Shown here piece after piece: positions 1-8,459 of a DNA stretch of 64,000 bases. The position numbers and the translations under genes were made by a program. The stretch covers positions 1 through 64,000 of the forward strand of contig NZ_FMTS01000008.1 of the NCBI RefSeq assembly GCF_900100255.1. Reading direction: 5' to 3'. The DNA comes from Asticcacaulis taihuensis (GTDB lineage Bacteria > Pseudomonadota > Alphaproteobacteria > Caulobacterales > Caulobacteraceae). The notes beneath the pieces are model-generated. The model had not been told where the DNA came from. It saw nothing but the letters and a program-made list of their open reading frames with translations, and did not search any database. Each line of letters starts with the position of its first letter. The first letter of the stretch is position 1.

Positions 1-1086
1 GAGAGCGGCGCCCTGTCCGGCTTTGCCCATGATGGCGAGATCACCACCTACACCTTCTTCGATCCTGACCTGGCGGATATCTACCGGCACGCGCTCGATA
101 CGGCGCCGGGCCAGTCCGTGCGTGTCGCTGCCATGGGCCGCGATCCGGCGCAGATGATCCTGTTCGCCCAGGGCGGTGACGATCCCGGCTCGTGGCACTA
201 TTATGACTTCGCCACCGGCAAGCGCGTCGATATCGGCAGCCAGTATCCGTCGGTGCCGGCCGAATGGGTGGCGTCGCAGCGGCAGGTCCGCTACACCGCC
301 GCCGACGGTCTGGCGATATCGGCGCAACTGACCCTGCCGCCGCAGGGCGAAGCGAAGCACCGGGCGCTGGTCGTGCTGCCGCATGATGGCCCACTGTGGC
401 ACGACGGACGCGGTTTCAACTGGCTGGCCCAGGTATTGGCGTCGCGCGGTTATGTGGTGCTGCAACCCAATTACCGCGGCTCGGAGGGCTATGGTGCGGC
501 ACTGACCGCAGCCGGCAAGGGCCAGTGGGCCGGGCGCAGCTTGAGCGACATGGCTGATGGCGTGCGCTATCTGGCGGCCCAGGGGATAATCGATCCGAAG
601 CGGGTCTGCATCGCCGGTGAGGGCTATGGCGGCTATGCGGCGCTCAAGGGTGCAGAAGGCGGGCCCTATCGCTGCGCCATCGCCATCAACGGCATCTCCG
701 ACCCGGCGGACTATCTGAAGACGGCGAAACAGAACGCCGTGGCTGACGAAATTGCCGCGCTCAGGGCCGATCCGCAAGCGCAGCGGGCCTTCATGGCTGA
801 TGCCCGTTCACCGGCGCTGGTGCAGGGCTATTACGGCAGCCAGACACCGGCGGCCATATCGGCGCCCTCGGTCAAAGCGCCGGTTTTGCTGGTCGCCAGT
901 CACTACGACAAGGCCGTGCCCGCCGACCAGAGCCGGTCTCTGCGCGATCGCCTGCAAAAGGCCGGCAAGACTGCCAGCTATACCGAACTGCCCGACTGCG
1001 GCCACGACCTCGCCACCGAAGCGTGCCGTCTGCAAACCGCGCAGGCCGTGGTCGATTTCCTCGCCGCGAATAGTCCGGCAAGGTAG
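1..1086 (+). CDS. S9 (prolyl oligopeptidase) family protein, C-terminal part, nucleophile replaced
   Basis: The reading frame is open from base 1, so the N-terminal beta-propeller part lies outside the window. What is visible is the end of the propeller and the alpha/beta-hydrolase domain of the prolyl oligopeptidase (S9) family. The acid (SHYDKAVP) and the histidine (DCGHDLATE) of the triad are present. The nucleophile elbow, normally GxSYGG, reads AGEGYGGYAA, with Gly at bases 622-624 where Ser is expected (one base change, AGC to GGC). Either this is a non-catalytic relative or the serine was lost recently. The family cleaves peptides or acts as an esterase. The stop is TAG at 1084-1086, followed by a strong palindrome. 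The family call is good; the activity is doubtful. Confidence 0.85.
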   Translation, partial: ESGALSGFAHDGEITTYTFFDPDLADIYRHALDTAPGQSVRVAAMGRDPAQMILFAQGGDDPGSWHYYDFATGKRVDIGSQYPSVPAEWVASQRQVRYTAADGLAISAQLTLPPQGEAKHRALVVLPHDGPLWHDGRGFNWLAQVLASRGYVVLQPNYRGSEGYGAALTAAGKGQWAGRSLSDMADGVRYLAAQGIIDPKRVCIAGEGYGGYAALKGAEGGPYRCAIAINGISDPADYLKTAKQNAVADEIAALRADPQAQRAFMADARSPALVQGYYGSQTPAAISAPSVKAPVLLVASHYDKAVPADQSRSLRDRLQKAGKTASYTELPDCGHDLATEACRLQTAQAVVDFLAANSPAR

Positions 1087-1103
1087 GCGACTGCGCGCCA
1101 GGC

Positions 1104-1225
1104 TAGAGCGCCGATCTGATTGCATCAGATCGGCGCTCTAATTCTTTGCTTTAACGCACTTTTTAATCCGAAACGTAGTTCGGCGAAGCCAAAAGTGCGT
1201 CACACTTTTCGGAAAGTGCTCTAAA
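1104..1225. repeat. Intergenic palindromic element with two hairpins
   Basis: Bases 1104-1140 form a perfect 16-base inverted repeat around a 5-base loop (arm TAGAGCGCCGATCTGA). A second, shorter dyad follows around the two AAAAGTG/CACTTTT blocks near 1190-1212. The layout resembles the REP-like bipartite intergenic elements common in alphaproteobacteria. It sits between the convergent S9 gene and the first DUF885 gene, where it could also end transcription from either side. No T-run follows directly, so a classical Rho-independent terminator is not certain. Confidence 0.55.
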
Positions 1226-3023
1226 TTAATCCCGCATCCTTATAGACCTGCTCCAGCACATCGAGCGGCACGGCGCCGCACAGAAGTCCGGTATCATGGA
1301 ACTTCTTGATGTCGAAACCTGCGCCCGCCTTGGTAGTGGCCGCCGCACGCAGTTTAAGCCACTGGATCTTGCCGACCATATAGCCCAGCGCCTGACCCGG
1401 CCAGACGCAATAGCGCTCGATCTCGGTCTCGTTTGAATCCCCCAGATTGGTCATCATGAAGGCCATGGCCTGTTCGCGGCTCCAGCGTTTGGCGTGCATC
1501 CCGGTATCGACCACCAGGCGGCAGGCGCGGAACATGGCGTCGCTCAGGTAACCGATATGACCAAACGGATCGGTTTCATACATGCCCATATCGGTGCCGG
1601 CCAGTTGTTCGGCATAGAGCGCCCAGCCCTCGATATAGGCGTTAAAGCCGGAAATCTTGCGCAGTTCAGGCAGGTTCTTGTTTTCCTGCTGGATGGATAT
1701 CTGCATGTGGTGGCCGGGGATCGCCTCGTGATAGGTGAGCGTCGGCAGGGTCCAGCTCGGCACTTCCTTCGTGTCGCGCAGGTTGATGTAATAGGCGCCC
1801 GGACGCTTGCCATCGAGCGAAGCCCCCTGATAATAGCCGCCCGGCGCACCCAGCTCGGTCGCCTTGGGCACGCGCTTGACCGTCACCTTCGATTTCGGCA
1901 GCACGCCAAAGAACTGCGGCAGCTTGGCGAAAACGACCTCGACCTGCCTGTTCAGGTCGGCCAGCAGCTTGTCCTTGCCAGCGTCGGTGTTTTCATACCA
2001 GAACTTCGGGTCCTTGTGCATGGCCGCCAGGCGCTCGCCGGTCGTGCCCTTCGTCATGCCCTGCGCCTTCATGATGGCGTCCATCTCGGCTGAGATTTCC
2101 TTCACCTTGTCGAGGCCGATCTGGTGGATTTCATCCGGTGTCAGCGTGGTCGAGGTATTGGCCTTGACGCCAAAGGCATAGCGCGCGTCGCCGTTCGGAA
2201 TATGCCAGACCCCGGCGTCATGCGTCGCTTTCGGCAGGGCGGCCTTCAGCGCCTCGATCTGGCGGCCGAGCGCCGGCAGGATGGCCTCCTGATAGGCTTT
2301 GGTCGCGGGCGCCGACCAGTCGCCGGCAATCGCCTTGTCCTTCGTGCGGTTGACGATCGACTGCACCAGCGGCGAGGCGTCCGCCTTGGTGCTGCTTTGA
2401 GTCTCCATCTGCCGGATCGCCTTTTGCAGGGCGAAATCGGGCGGCACTATGCCATCGGCGATGCTGGCATTGAAGCGCGCCGTTTCCTGATCCAGCAACT
2501 GGGCGTACTGGTTCAGGCGGCTGAGATAGGCGTCGGCGTCGTCCTTGGTCTCGATCGAGTGCTGGCTGTCGAGGAAGTCCGGCACCGATTGATAGCTGCC
2601 GGTAAGCTGCGTGATCGGGTACGGCCCCCAATAGGTGCCGCCGTCGCCGAACTTGAAGCTCTTGTACCCTTCGAGCGTCGTTTCCGTATCCCACAGCACG
2701 GTATCGTAATTGATGCGGTCCATGCCGGAAAGCGTCTTGCGGTCGATTGCCTTCAGGGCGGTCGCCGATTTCTCATAATAGGCGGTCAGGCGGGCGCGTT
2801 CTTCCGGCGTGGCCGGATCGAGCTTCGATTTCAGCGGAGCCAGCTTGTCCTTGTCCAACCCCAGCGAAGTGGCCAGCATCGGCGAATTGGCCACCGTCTC
2901 GTCGTACATCGACTGGAACAGCGTGTTGAGATTGGCGGCTTTCGCCACCGGCTTCGAGCAGGCGGTGACCGCCACGGCCGCCAGGGCGGAACCTCCGGCC
3001 AGCAGATTACGACGATTGATCAT
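1221..3023 (-). CDS. DUF885 family exported zinc-peptidase-like protein (copy 1)
   Basis: This 600-residue protein belongs to the DUF885 family, whose members carry an HExxxGHH signature related to gluzincin metallopeptidases. Here it reads HEAIPGHH at residues 432-439, with a downstream conserved block (EGWALYAEQL). The N-terminus MINRRNLLAGG has a twin-arginine-like signal and a possible lipobox ending in TAC, so export and perhaps lipidation are likely. I chose the ATG at 3023 because AAAGGGA lies 7 bases upstream; an ATG at 3041 has no such site. The upstream copy 2 gene stops at 3041, so the two form an operon. Substrate is unknown; peptidase activity is inferred from the motif only. Confidence 0.85.
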   Translation of the reverse strand: MINRRNLLAGGSALAAVAVTACSKPVAKAANLNTLFQSMYDETVANSPMLATSLGLDKDKLAPLKSKLDPATPEERARLTAYYEKSATALKAIDRKTLSGMDRINYDTVLWDTETTLEGYKSFKFGDGGTYWGPYPITQLTGSYQSVPDFLDSQHSIETKDDADAYLSRLNQYAQLLDQETARFNASIADGIVPPDFALQKAIRQMETQSSTKADASPLVQSIVNRTKDKAIAGDWSAPATKAYQEAILPALGRQIEALKAALPKATHDAGVWHIPNGDARYAFGVKANTSTTLTPDEIHQIGLDKVKEISAEMDAIMKAQGMTKGTTGERLAAMHKDPKFWYENTDAGKDKLLADLNRQVEVVFAKLPQFFGVLPKSKVTVKRVPKATELGAPGGYYQGASLDGKRPGAYYINLRDTKEVPSWTLPTLTYHEAIPGHHMQISIQQENKNLPELRKISGFNAYIEGWALYAEQLAGTDMGMYETDPFGHIGYLSDAMFRACRLVVDTGMHAKRWSREQAMAFMMTNLGDSNETEIERYCVWPGQALGYMVGKIQWLKLRAAATTKAGAGFDIKKFHDTGLLCGAVPLDVLEQVYKDAGLI

Positions 3024-3040
3024 GGAACTATCCCTTTTCA

Positions 3041-5041
3041 TCAGATCAGGCCCGCAGCCTTATAAACATCATCCAGCACATCCAGCGGTACGGCGCCGCA
3101 GGTCAGGCCGACATCATGGAAGCGCTTGATATCGAAGCCCGGTTTGGCCTTGGCGGCATCGCGCAGCTTCAGCCATTCCAGCTTGCCGACCATGTAGCCC
3201 AGGGCCTGGCCCGGCCAGACGCAATAGCGTTCCACCTCTGCGGTGGCCTCGCCCTGCGCCTTGCCGGCCGTATCCATCATGTAGGTGATCGCCTGCTCGC
3301 GGCTCCAGCCCGAACCATGAATGCCGGTATCGACCACCAGCCGCACCGCGCGGAACAGGGCGTCGTGCAGATAGCCGATGCGCCCCGCCGGATCGCTGTC
3401 ATACATGCCCATCTCGCCGGCCAGTTGCTCGGCATAGAGCGCCCAGCCCTCGACATAGGCATTGAAGCTGGAAAGCTTGCGCAGCATCGGCAGGCCCTTG
3501 GTCTCCTGCTGGATCGTGCCTTGCAGATGGTGGCCCGGAATGGCCTCGTGATAGGTGAGCGTGGGCAGGGTCCAGCTCGGCAACTCGGAAATATCGCGCA
3601 GATTGATGTAATACATGCCCGGCCGCGACCCATCGACCGATCCCGGACTGTAATAGCCGCCCGGCGCACCGGCCTCGATCGCCACCGGCACGCGCTTGAC
3701 CTGAACCTGGGTATTGGGCCGCACGCCAAACCATTGCGGCAGCCGGATCTGCACCGTCTTGACCTTGGTGTTCAGATCATCGAGCAGCTTCGCCTTGCCG
3801 GCGTCGTCATTGGAATAGAGATACTGCGGGTCCTTGTACATGGCCTTCATGCGGTCGGCCACGGTGCCCTGGCTGCGCCCCATCGCCCGGAAGCGCGTAT
3901 CGAGTTCGGCGGTGATCTCGCTGACCTTTTGCAGGCCCAGCTTGTGGATGTCCTTCACCGTCAGGCTGGATGAGGTATTGAGCTTGACGCACTGAGCATA
4001 ATAGGCCGCCCCATTGCTCAGGTTGAGCACGCCGGCATCGTGTTTCGCCACGCTTTGCTGTGCGGTCAGGGCATCAACCTGGCGGCCAAGCGCCGCCTTC
4101 ACCGGACCGGCAACAATGGCCACGGCCTGGGCCTGCCAGTCACCAGCTATGTTTTTAGCCGCCGTGCGCGTCACCAGCGAGGTCACCAGGCCGGAGGTCG
4201 CCGGATCGGCGTCGCGCAGGGCGGTGATGGCCGCGATCGTCTTGCTCATGATGTAATCAGGCGGCACCACGCCGCGCGCGAAATCGGCCCTGGCCCGCGC
4301 CGTTTCCTGATCGAGCACACCGGCCCAGGCCGTCAGGCGGCTGAGATAGGCTTGCGCGTCAGCGGTGCTTTCAATGGTGTGCTGGCTGTCGAGGAAGTCC
4401 GGAATATATTGCCACGAGCCCGAAAGCTGGCTGATGATGTAGGGGTTGGGGAAGCCGCCGCTCCATAGCCCGGCGCAGGGGGCTGCATCGCCAAAAGTGA
4501 AGCTGCGCGCCAGGGTCAGTTGGTTGCTGTTGTCCCACAGCACGGCGTCATAATTGACCCGGTCGGCGGCCGCCAGTTGATCACGCGGAATGGCATTCAG
4601 GCGATCGACGGCGCGTTGCAGCCGCGTGACATGCGCGGATTGCGCGGCGGCACCGCGGTCATCTACCTTCGCTTTCAGGGCGGCGAATTCGCCATATTCC
4701 GGCTTGTCGAGCCCGGCATAGGTGGCCAACACCGGCGAGGCCAGCAACATATCACGCAGGATGGCGCCAAAGGCCGAGGTCAGGGCCTGGGCCACTTCCG
4801 GCGGCGTCACCTCGGGGATCGGCGGGGGCGGCGGTTCCACCGGCTTTGGCGGCGGCGCCTTCTTTACGGTCTTTTTCGGGGCAGCCTTGCCCCTGGATTT
4901 CTTCGTCGTTTTGCTTGATTTCTTCTTGCCCGAAGTCTTCTTCGCGGCCGTTTTTTTCTTTTTGGCGGCGGCCAGGGCTTCCGTGGCGGTCAGGCCCAGC
5001 AGGGCACCCAGGGCGCCCACCAGAAAACGACGATCAATCAT
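3041..5041 (-). CDS. DUF885 family exported zinc-peptidase-like protein (copy 2)
   Basis: This 666-residue protein is a paralogue of the gene just downstream; the two share the HEAIPGHH motif and long identical stretches, so they arose by tandem duplication. It differs by its N-terminus. After a signal peptide beginning MIDRRFLVGAL there is a segment of about 45 residues made almost only of Lys, Thr, Ser and Ala, then a proline-rich stretch, before the DUF885 domain starts near residue 80. The basic linker could bind the cell wall, nucleic acid or a membrane surface, but that is inference. A promoter would lie in 5042-5223. Confidence 0.85.
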   Translation of the reverse strand: MIDRRFLVGALGALLGLTATEALAAAKKKKTAAKKTSGKKKSSKTTKKSRGKAAPKKTVKKAPPPKPVEPPPPPIPEVTPPEVAQALTSAFGAILRDMLLASPVLATYAGLDKPEYGEFAALKAKVDDRGAAAQSAHVTRLQRAVDRLNAIPRDQLAAADRVNYDAVLWDNSNQLTLARSFTFGDAAPCAGLWSGGFPNPYIISQLSGSWQYIPDFLDSQHTIESTADAQAYLSRLTAWAGVLDQETARARADFARGVVPPDYIMSKTIAAITALRDADPATSGLVTSLVTRTAAKNIAGDWQAQAVAIVAGPVKAALGRQVDALTAQQSVAKHDAGVLNLSNGAAYYAQCVKLNTSSSLTVKDIHKLGLQKVSEITAELDTRFRAMGRSQGTVADRMKAMYKDPQYLYSNDDAGKAKLLDDLNTKVKTVQIRLPQWFGVRPNTQVQVKRVPVAIEAGAPGGYYSPGSVDGSRPGMYYINLRDISELPSWTLPTLTYHEAIPGHHLQGTIQQETKGLPMLRKLSSFNAYVEGWALYAEQLAGEMGMYDSDPAGRIGYLHDALFRAVRLVVDTGIHGSGWSREQAITYMMDTAGKAQGEATAEVERYCVWPGQALGYMVGKLEWLKLRDAAKAKPGFDIKRFHDVGLTCGAVPLDVLDDVYKAAGLI

Positions 5042-5223
5042 AAGAACCCACTTTATGGTTTATTATGACGGCGAACCTATGCCGAACTTGTCTCGCCCGC
5101 AACCGCCCGCACATGAATAGTTTGTCATCTGACGATCCGCAGCCCTATTCCCTTATGGTTTCCTTATGCCGCGGATGCTACGAACGCCTTATTCAGAATT
5201 ATTCGCAAACCGGGAGCCCTCGC

Positions 5224-5763
5224 ATGATCCGTTACAGCCTCGCCGCCCTCGCCCTGATTGCCACGCCGGTGCTGGCGCAAACATCGACGCCCGCCCCGGC
5301 ACCCGCTTCGGATACCCTGACCGGCAAGCTGGCCGGCCCTGAGGGTGCCGATATGGGCAGCGTCACCATCACACCGGCGCCGAACGGCGTCATCCTGCGC
5401 GTCGAGGCCAAGGGCCTTACCCCCGGCTGGCACGCCATGCACTTCCATGAAAAAGGCGCCTGCTCGGATGAGAAATTCGCCTCTGCCGGCGGCCATGTCC
5501 ATAACATGACCCCGGTCACCCACGGCCTGCTCAATGCCGGCGCCAATGACGCCGGCGACCTGCCCAATCTCTTCGCCAATGTCGACGGCACCGCCACCGC
5601 AGAAGTCTATTCCACCTTCGTCAGCGCCCGCGAAGACGGCAAGCTGCCCGCCCTGATGGATAGCGACGGCTCTGCCGTGGTCATTCACGCCATGGCGGAT
5701 GACTACACCACCCAGCCGATCGGTGGCGCTGGCGTCCGTGTCGCCTGCGCGGCGTTACAATAA
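5224..5763 (+). CDS. sodC: Cu/Zn superoxide dismutase, periplasmic
   Basis: This 179-residue SodC-type enzyme dismutates superoxide in the periplasm. A Sec signal peptide (MIRYSLAALALIATPVLAQ) is followed by a short Pro/Ala/Thr linker. Metal-ligand motifs of the family are visible: MHFHEKG, GGHVHN, the zinc-site run ending in DAGDLPNL, and VIHAMADDY; the two cysteines expected for the disulfide are in ACSD and RVACAA. The ATG at 5224 is preceded by CGGGAG at a workable distance; an upstream in-frame start at 5065 would place the signal peptide internally and is rejected. It appears monocistronic. Confidence 0.92.
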   Translation: MIRYSLAALALIATPVLAQTSTPAPAPASDTLTGKLAGPEGADMGSVTITPAPNGVILRVEAKGLTPGWHAMHFHEKGACSDEKFASAGGHVHNMTPVTHGLLNAGANDAGDLPNLFANVDGTATAEVYSTFVSAREDGKLPALMDSDGSAVVIHAMADDYTTQPIGGAGVRVACAALQ

Positions 5764-5850
5764 TAAATCCCCTCTCCTCATGACTATGGGGAGAGGACGA
5801 GAGCCGCGCAATGCGACGGCGATCGGGTGAGGGGCCATCTTACCTGGACA
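5764..5850. repeat. Intergenic palindromic repeat (CCCCTCTCC...GGGGAGAGG type)
   Basis: Directly after sodC, CCTCTCC and GGGGAGAGG form a hairpin with a loop of about 10 bases, followed by a stretch ending in GGGTGAGGGGCC. This arrangement resembles widely dispersed intergenic repeats of GC-rich proteobacteria. It may also act as the sodC transcript end. Confidence 0.4.
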
Positions 5851-5909
5851 TTCACGCCTCCCATTTGCTAAACCAAGGGCTCCGGGGTTATTATCAATAA
5901 GGCAGCGCC

Positions 5910-6482
5910 ATGTCCCTCCCCCCGCTTGATCCCCGCACCACTGCCCTCGTCCTGATCGACCTGCAAAAGGGCATTGCCACACCCGGCCGCGCGCCCCATG
6001 ACAGTACCGACGTGGTGTCGAAAGCGAAATCCCTGGCCGAACGCTTCCGTGCCGCCGGCAGTCCGGTTTTCCTCGTCCGCGTCTACTGGGCGAAGGACTA
6101 TGCCGACGCCCTGAACCAGCCGGTCGACCAGCCGGCGCCTCTCCCCGCCGATGGCCTGCCCCCCGCTTTCTACGAATTTGTCGACGGTCTGAAGCAGGAC
6201 GGCGATATCATCATCCACAAACGCAACTGGGGCGCCTTCCACGGCACGGACCTCGACCTGCACCTGCGCCGGCGCGGCATCCAGACGATCGTACTGGCCG
6301 GTATCGCCAGCAATATCGGCGTCGAATCCACCGCGCGCGACGCCTGGGAGCGCAATTACAATCTCGTCGTGGTCGAAGACGCTTGCACCACCAATGCCGC
6401 CGAGGCCCATGCGGCATCTTTCAAGTACATTTTCCCGCGCATTTCCCGCGTGGTCAAAACGGCAGATATCACACTGGCCTAG
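5910..6482 (+). CDS. Isochorismatase-fold hydrolase, YecD-like
   Basis: This 190-residue cytoplasmic protein has the isochorismatase / cysteine hydrolase fold. The catalytic Asp17 (LVLIDLQKG) and Lys104 (IIHKRNWGAF) are present. The third position, Cys in nicotinamidase-type enzymes, is Gly137 in the run SNIGVESTARDA. This pattern matches E. coli YecD-like proteins and true isochorismatases, which also have Gly there, rather than nicotinamidases. Function is therefore not an amidase reaction; a vinyl-ether hydrolase or unknown activity is more likely. It starts at ATG 5910 after AAGGCAG and is followed by an inverted repeat element. Confidence 0.85.
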   Translation: MSLPPLDPRTTALVLIDLQKGIATPGRAPHDSTDVVSKAKSLAERFRAAGSPVFLVRVYWAKDYADALNQPVDQPAPLPADGLPPAFYEFVDGLKQDGDIIIHKRNWGAFHGTDLDLHLRRRGIQTIVLAGIASNIGVESTARDAWERNYNLVVVEDACTTNAAEAHAASFKYIFPRISRVVKTADITLA

Positions 6483-6509
6483 CCGTGATGATGTCAGCTG
6501 AAATCGTTA

Positions 6510-6660
6510 ATCCTCCCCTCTTGGAGGGGAGGTGGCGAGCAAGCGCCGACCGCAGGTCGAAGCACGTCGAGACGGAGGGGTAAGGCCACGCCCGCCTGTC
6601 TTACCCCCCTTGCGGGACCCCGGCACCGGCCGCCCGGCTCCCCGCCAAGAGGGGAGGACT
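6510..6660. repeat. Long inverted intergenic repeat, family A
   Basis: The left end reads TCCTCCCCTCTTGGAGGGGA and continues through GAGCAAGCG and CGTCGAGACGGAGGGG. The right end is a diverged inverted copy closing with CCAAGAGGGGAGGA. Each end is itself a short palindrome. The same unit recurs at 16877-17036 and 41071-41130, and related pieces occur in 11636-12030. It lies between convergent genes and may double as a bidirectional terminator. Confidence 0.6.
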
Positions 6661-6681
6661 TAGAATAAGCGAAAACCAATG

Positions 6682-7041
6682 TCATCTGGCCCCAGCCGTT
6701 TTATCATCCGCTTCGGTCACCGGCGGCTTCAGCCATTGCTTCAGACGCCGCCGGATCATCTGGCCACCGACAAACAACAGCAGGATCACCGCGGCGAGCA
6801 GCCAGAAGGACAGGCCGCGGATCAGCATTTCGTCGGAATGGGCGAAATACCAGGTCACGCCATTCCGGTAATGCGGCAGCACAAACCCGCCGGGCGCATC
6901 GGTCACATGCGGCCGCACCGCATAAAGATGGCTGATAAACAGCGGCAGGCTGACCGCCGGCACGGCCGCAAAGACAAAAACCGCCAGCAGACGCCACCAG
7001 GCGGCAGCGGAATGGGGCTTGGAAACAGGCACCTTACTCAT
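6682..7041 (-). CDS. Small two-helix inner-membrane protein, unknown function
   Basis: This 119-residue protein is not assigned to a family here. It has two hydrophobic segments (about residues 16-36 and 77-96), a predicted external loop containing several aromatic and histidine residues, and a basic C-terminal end (RRRLKQWLK). It begins MSKVPVSKPHS, with TTAGGG upstream of the ATG. It is transcribed in the same direction as the zinc-ribbon gene that ends 33 bases upstream, so both may share a transcript. No enzyme motif is visible. Confidence 0.65.
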   Translation of the reverse strand: MSKVPVSKPHSAAAWWRLLAVFVFAAVPAVSLPLFISHLYAVRPHVTDAPGGFVLPHYRNGVTWYFAHSDEMLIRGLSFWLLAAVILLLFVGGQMIRRRLKQWLKPPVTEADDKTAGAR

Positions 7042-7073
7042 GCCCGAACCCTAAGCTGCCCTGCCCTAAAAAC

Positions 7074-7466
7074 TCAATGTGGAACCAACGGCAAGGATAA
7101 CTGCCGTTTCGTCGCCGGAATGACCGGGGCGATACGCGGCCGCGGCTTGACCACCGCCTTGACCGGATAAAGTGGCCGTTCCACCCGCTTCGGCCGCGCC
7201 AATACGGAGACACGCGGGCTCACCTGCGGCACGGACGGCGCCTCACCATTAATGGCGATCCGCACCATGCCGCCGCACGCCTTATCACGGCAGCGATATT
7301 TCCATTCGAGCAGATCGACAAATTCCACGCCTAAGTGCCTGTCGATCAGCCCCTGCACGCTCTCTCCCCATTGACGCCCGCAATTCCGGCAGGTGGCGCC
7401 AATCCGGGTGTCGCGCGGCAAATCCTTCACCTGCGGCGGGCATGTATAGACTTTGCTATCCAGCAT
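7074..7466 (-). CDS. Zinc-ribbon protein, putative SOS-regulated
   Basis: This protein of about 130 residues has two cysteine pairs, CRNC near residue 26 and CRDKAC near residue 60, that look like a zinc ribbon, followed by a basic, proline-rich C-terminal tail. I know no named family for it. I chose ATG 7466 because GAGG lies 8 bases upstream; an in-frame ATG at 7475 is also possible, and a start further upstream would include the promoter. Upstream lies a promoter overlapped by a GTTC-N7-GTTC box, so LexA repression is likely. A role in the DNA-damage response is inferred from this control only. Confidence 0.65.
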   Translation of the reverse strand: MLDSKVYTCPPQVKDLPRDTRIGATCRNCGRQWGESVQGLIDRHLGVEFVDLLEWKYRCRDKACGGMVRIAINGEAPSVPQVSPRVSVLARPKRVERPLYPVKAVVKPRPRIAPVIPATKRQLSLPLVPH

Positions 7467-7499
7467 GACGAACATCCTCAAGGGAATAACATGATCAAT

Positions 7500-7534
7500 G
7501 TTCCCATTTTGTTCTATATTGTGGATAAAGTCAA
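7500..7534 (-). promoter_or_regulatory. Promoter with overlapping LexA (SOS) box
   Basis: Read on the minus strand there is a -35 element TTGACT (7529-7534), a 17-base spacer and a -10 element CAAAAT (7506-7511). The bases 7500-7514 read GTTC CCATTTT GTTC on the plus strand, an exact match to the alphaproteobacterial LexA site GTTC-N7-GTTC. It overlaps the -10 element, the usual position for LexA repression. The first gene downstream is the zinc-ribbon protein starting at 7466. Confidence 0.75.
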
Positions 7535-7596
7535 CCATGGGAACAAAAGAAAAACAAAACACCTCTTTCGAACGCTTTTGGACAGCAACCCTGAAA

Positions 7597-7639
7597 CGCA
7601 GACATCACCTGCGCCAGACCGGCGGGGGTGATGTCTGCG
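7597..7639 (-). terminator. Perfect 13-base hairpin downstream of the poly-Gly protein gene
   Basis: CGCAGACATCACC at 7597-7609 pairs perfectly with GGTGATGTCTGCG at 7627-7639, and the loop contains a further GCGCC/GGCG pairing. It lies 11 bases past the stop codon of the minus-strand gene at 7651. On that strand only TTTC follows, so it may be a weak Rho-independent terminator or an mRNA 3-prime stabiliser. Confidence 0.5.
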
Positions 7640-7650
7640 AGGCGCGCGCC

Positions 7651-8256
<606 letters not shown>

Positions 8257-8459
8257 GTCTTTCTCCTTTCATGCGTGAAAACCGCCGGTCGGCAAAATCC
8301 CGCAAACTGTGGAGGTATTTCTAATGGAAGGAAGGGCCAGCCGGTTTGACCGCAATCAACAGCGGAAACATTCATAAGCGTCGGCGTGACGCGCCTAATT
8401 TGCCCAGACTGGCGGCTTGTTGAGGGGAATGCATTCTCTCCCCGGATCAATACGGCGGG

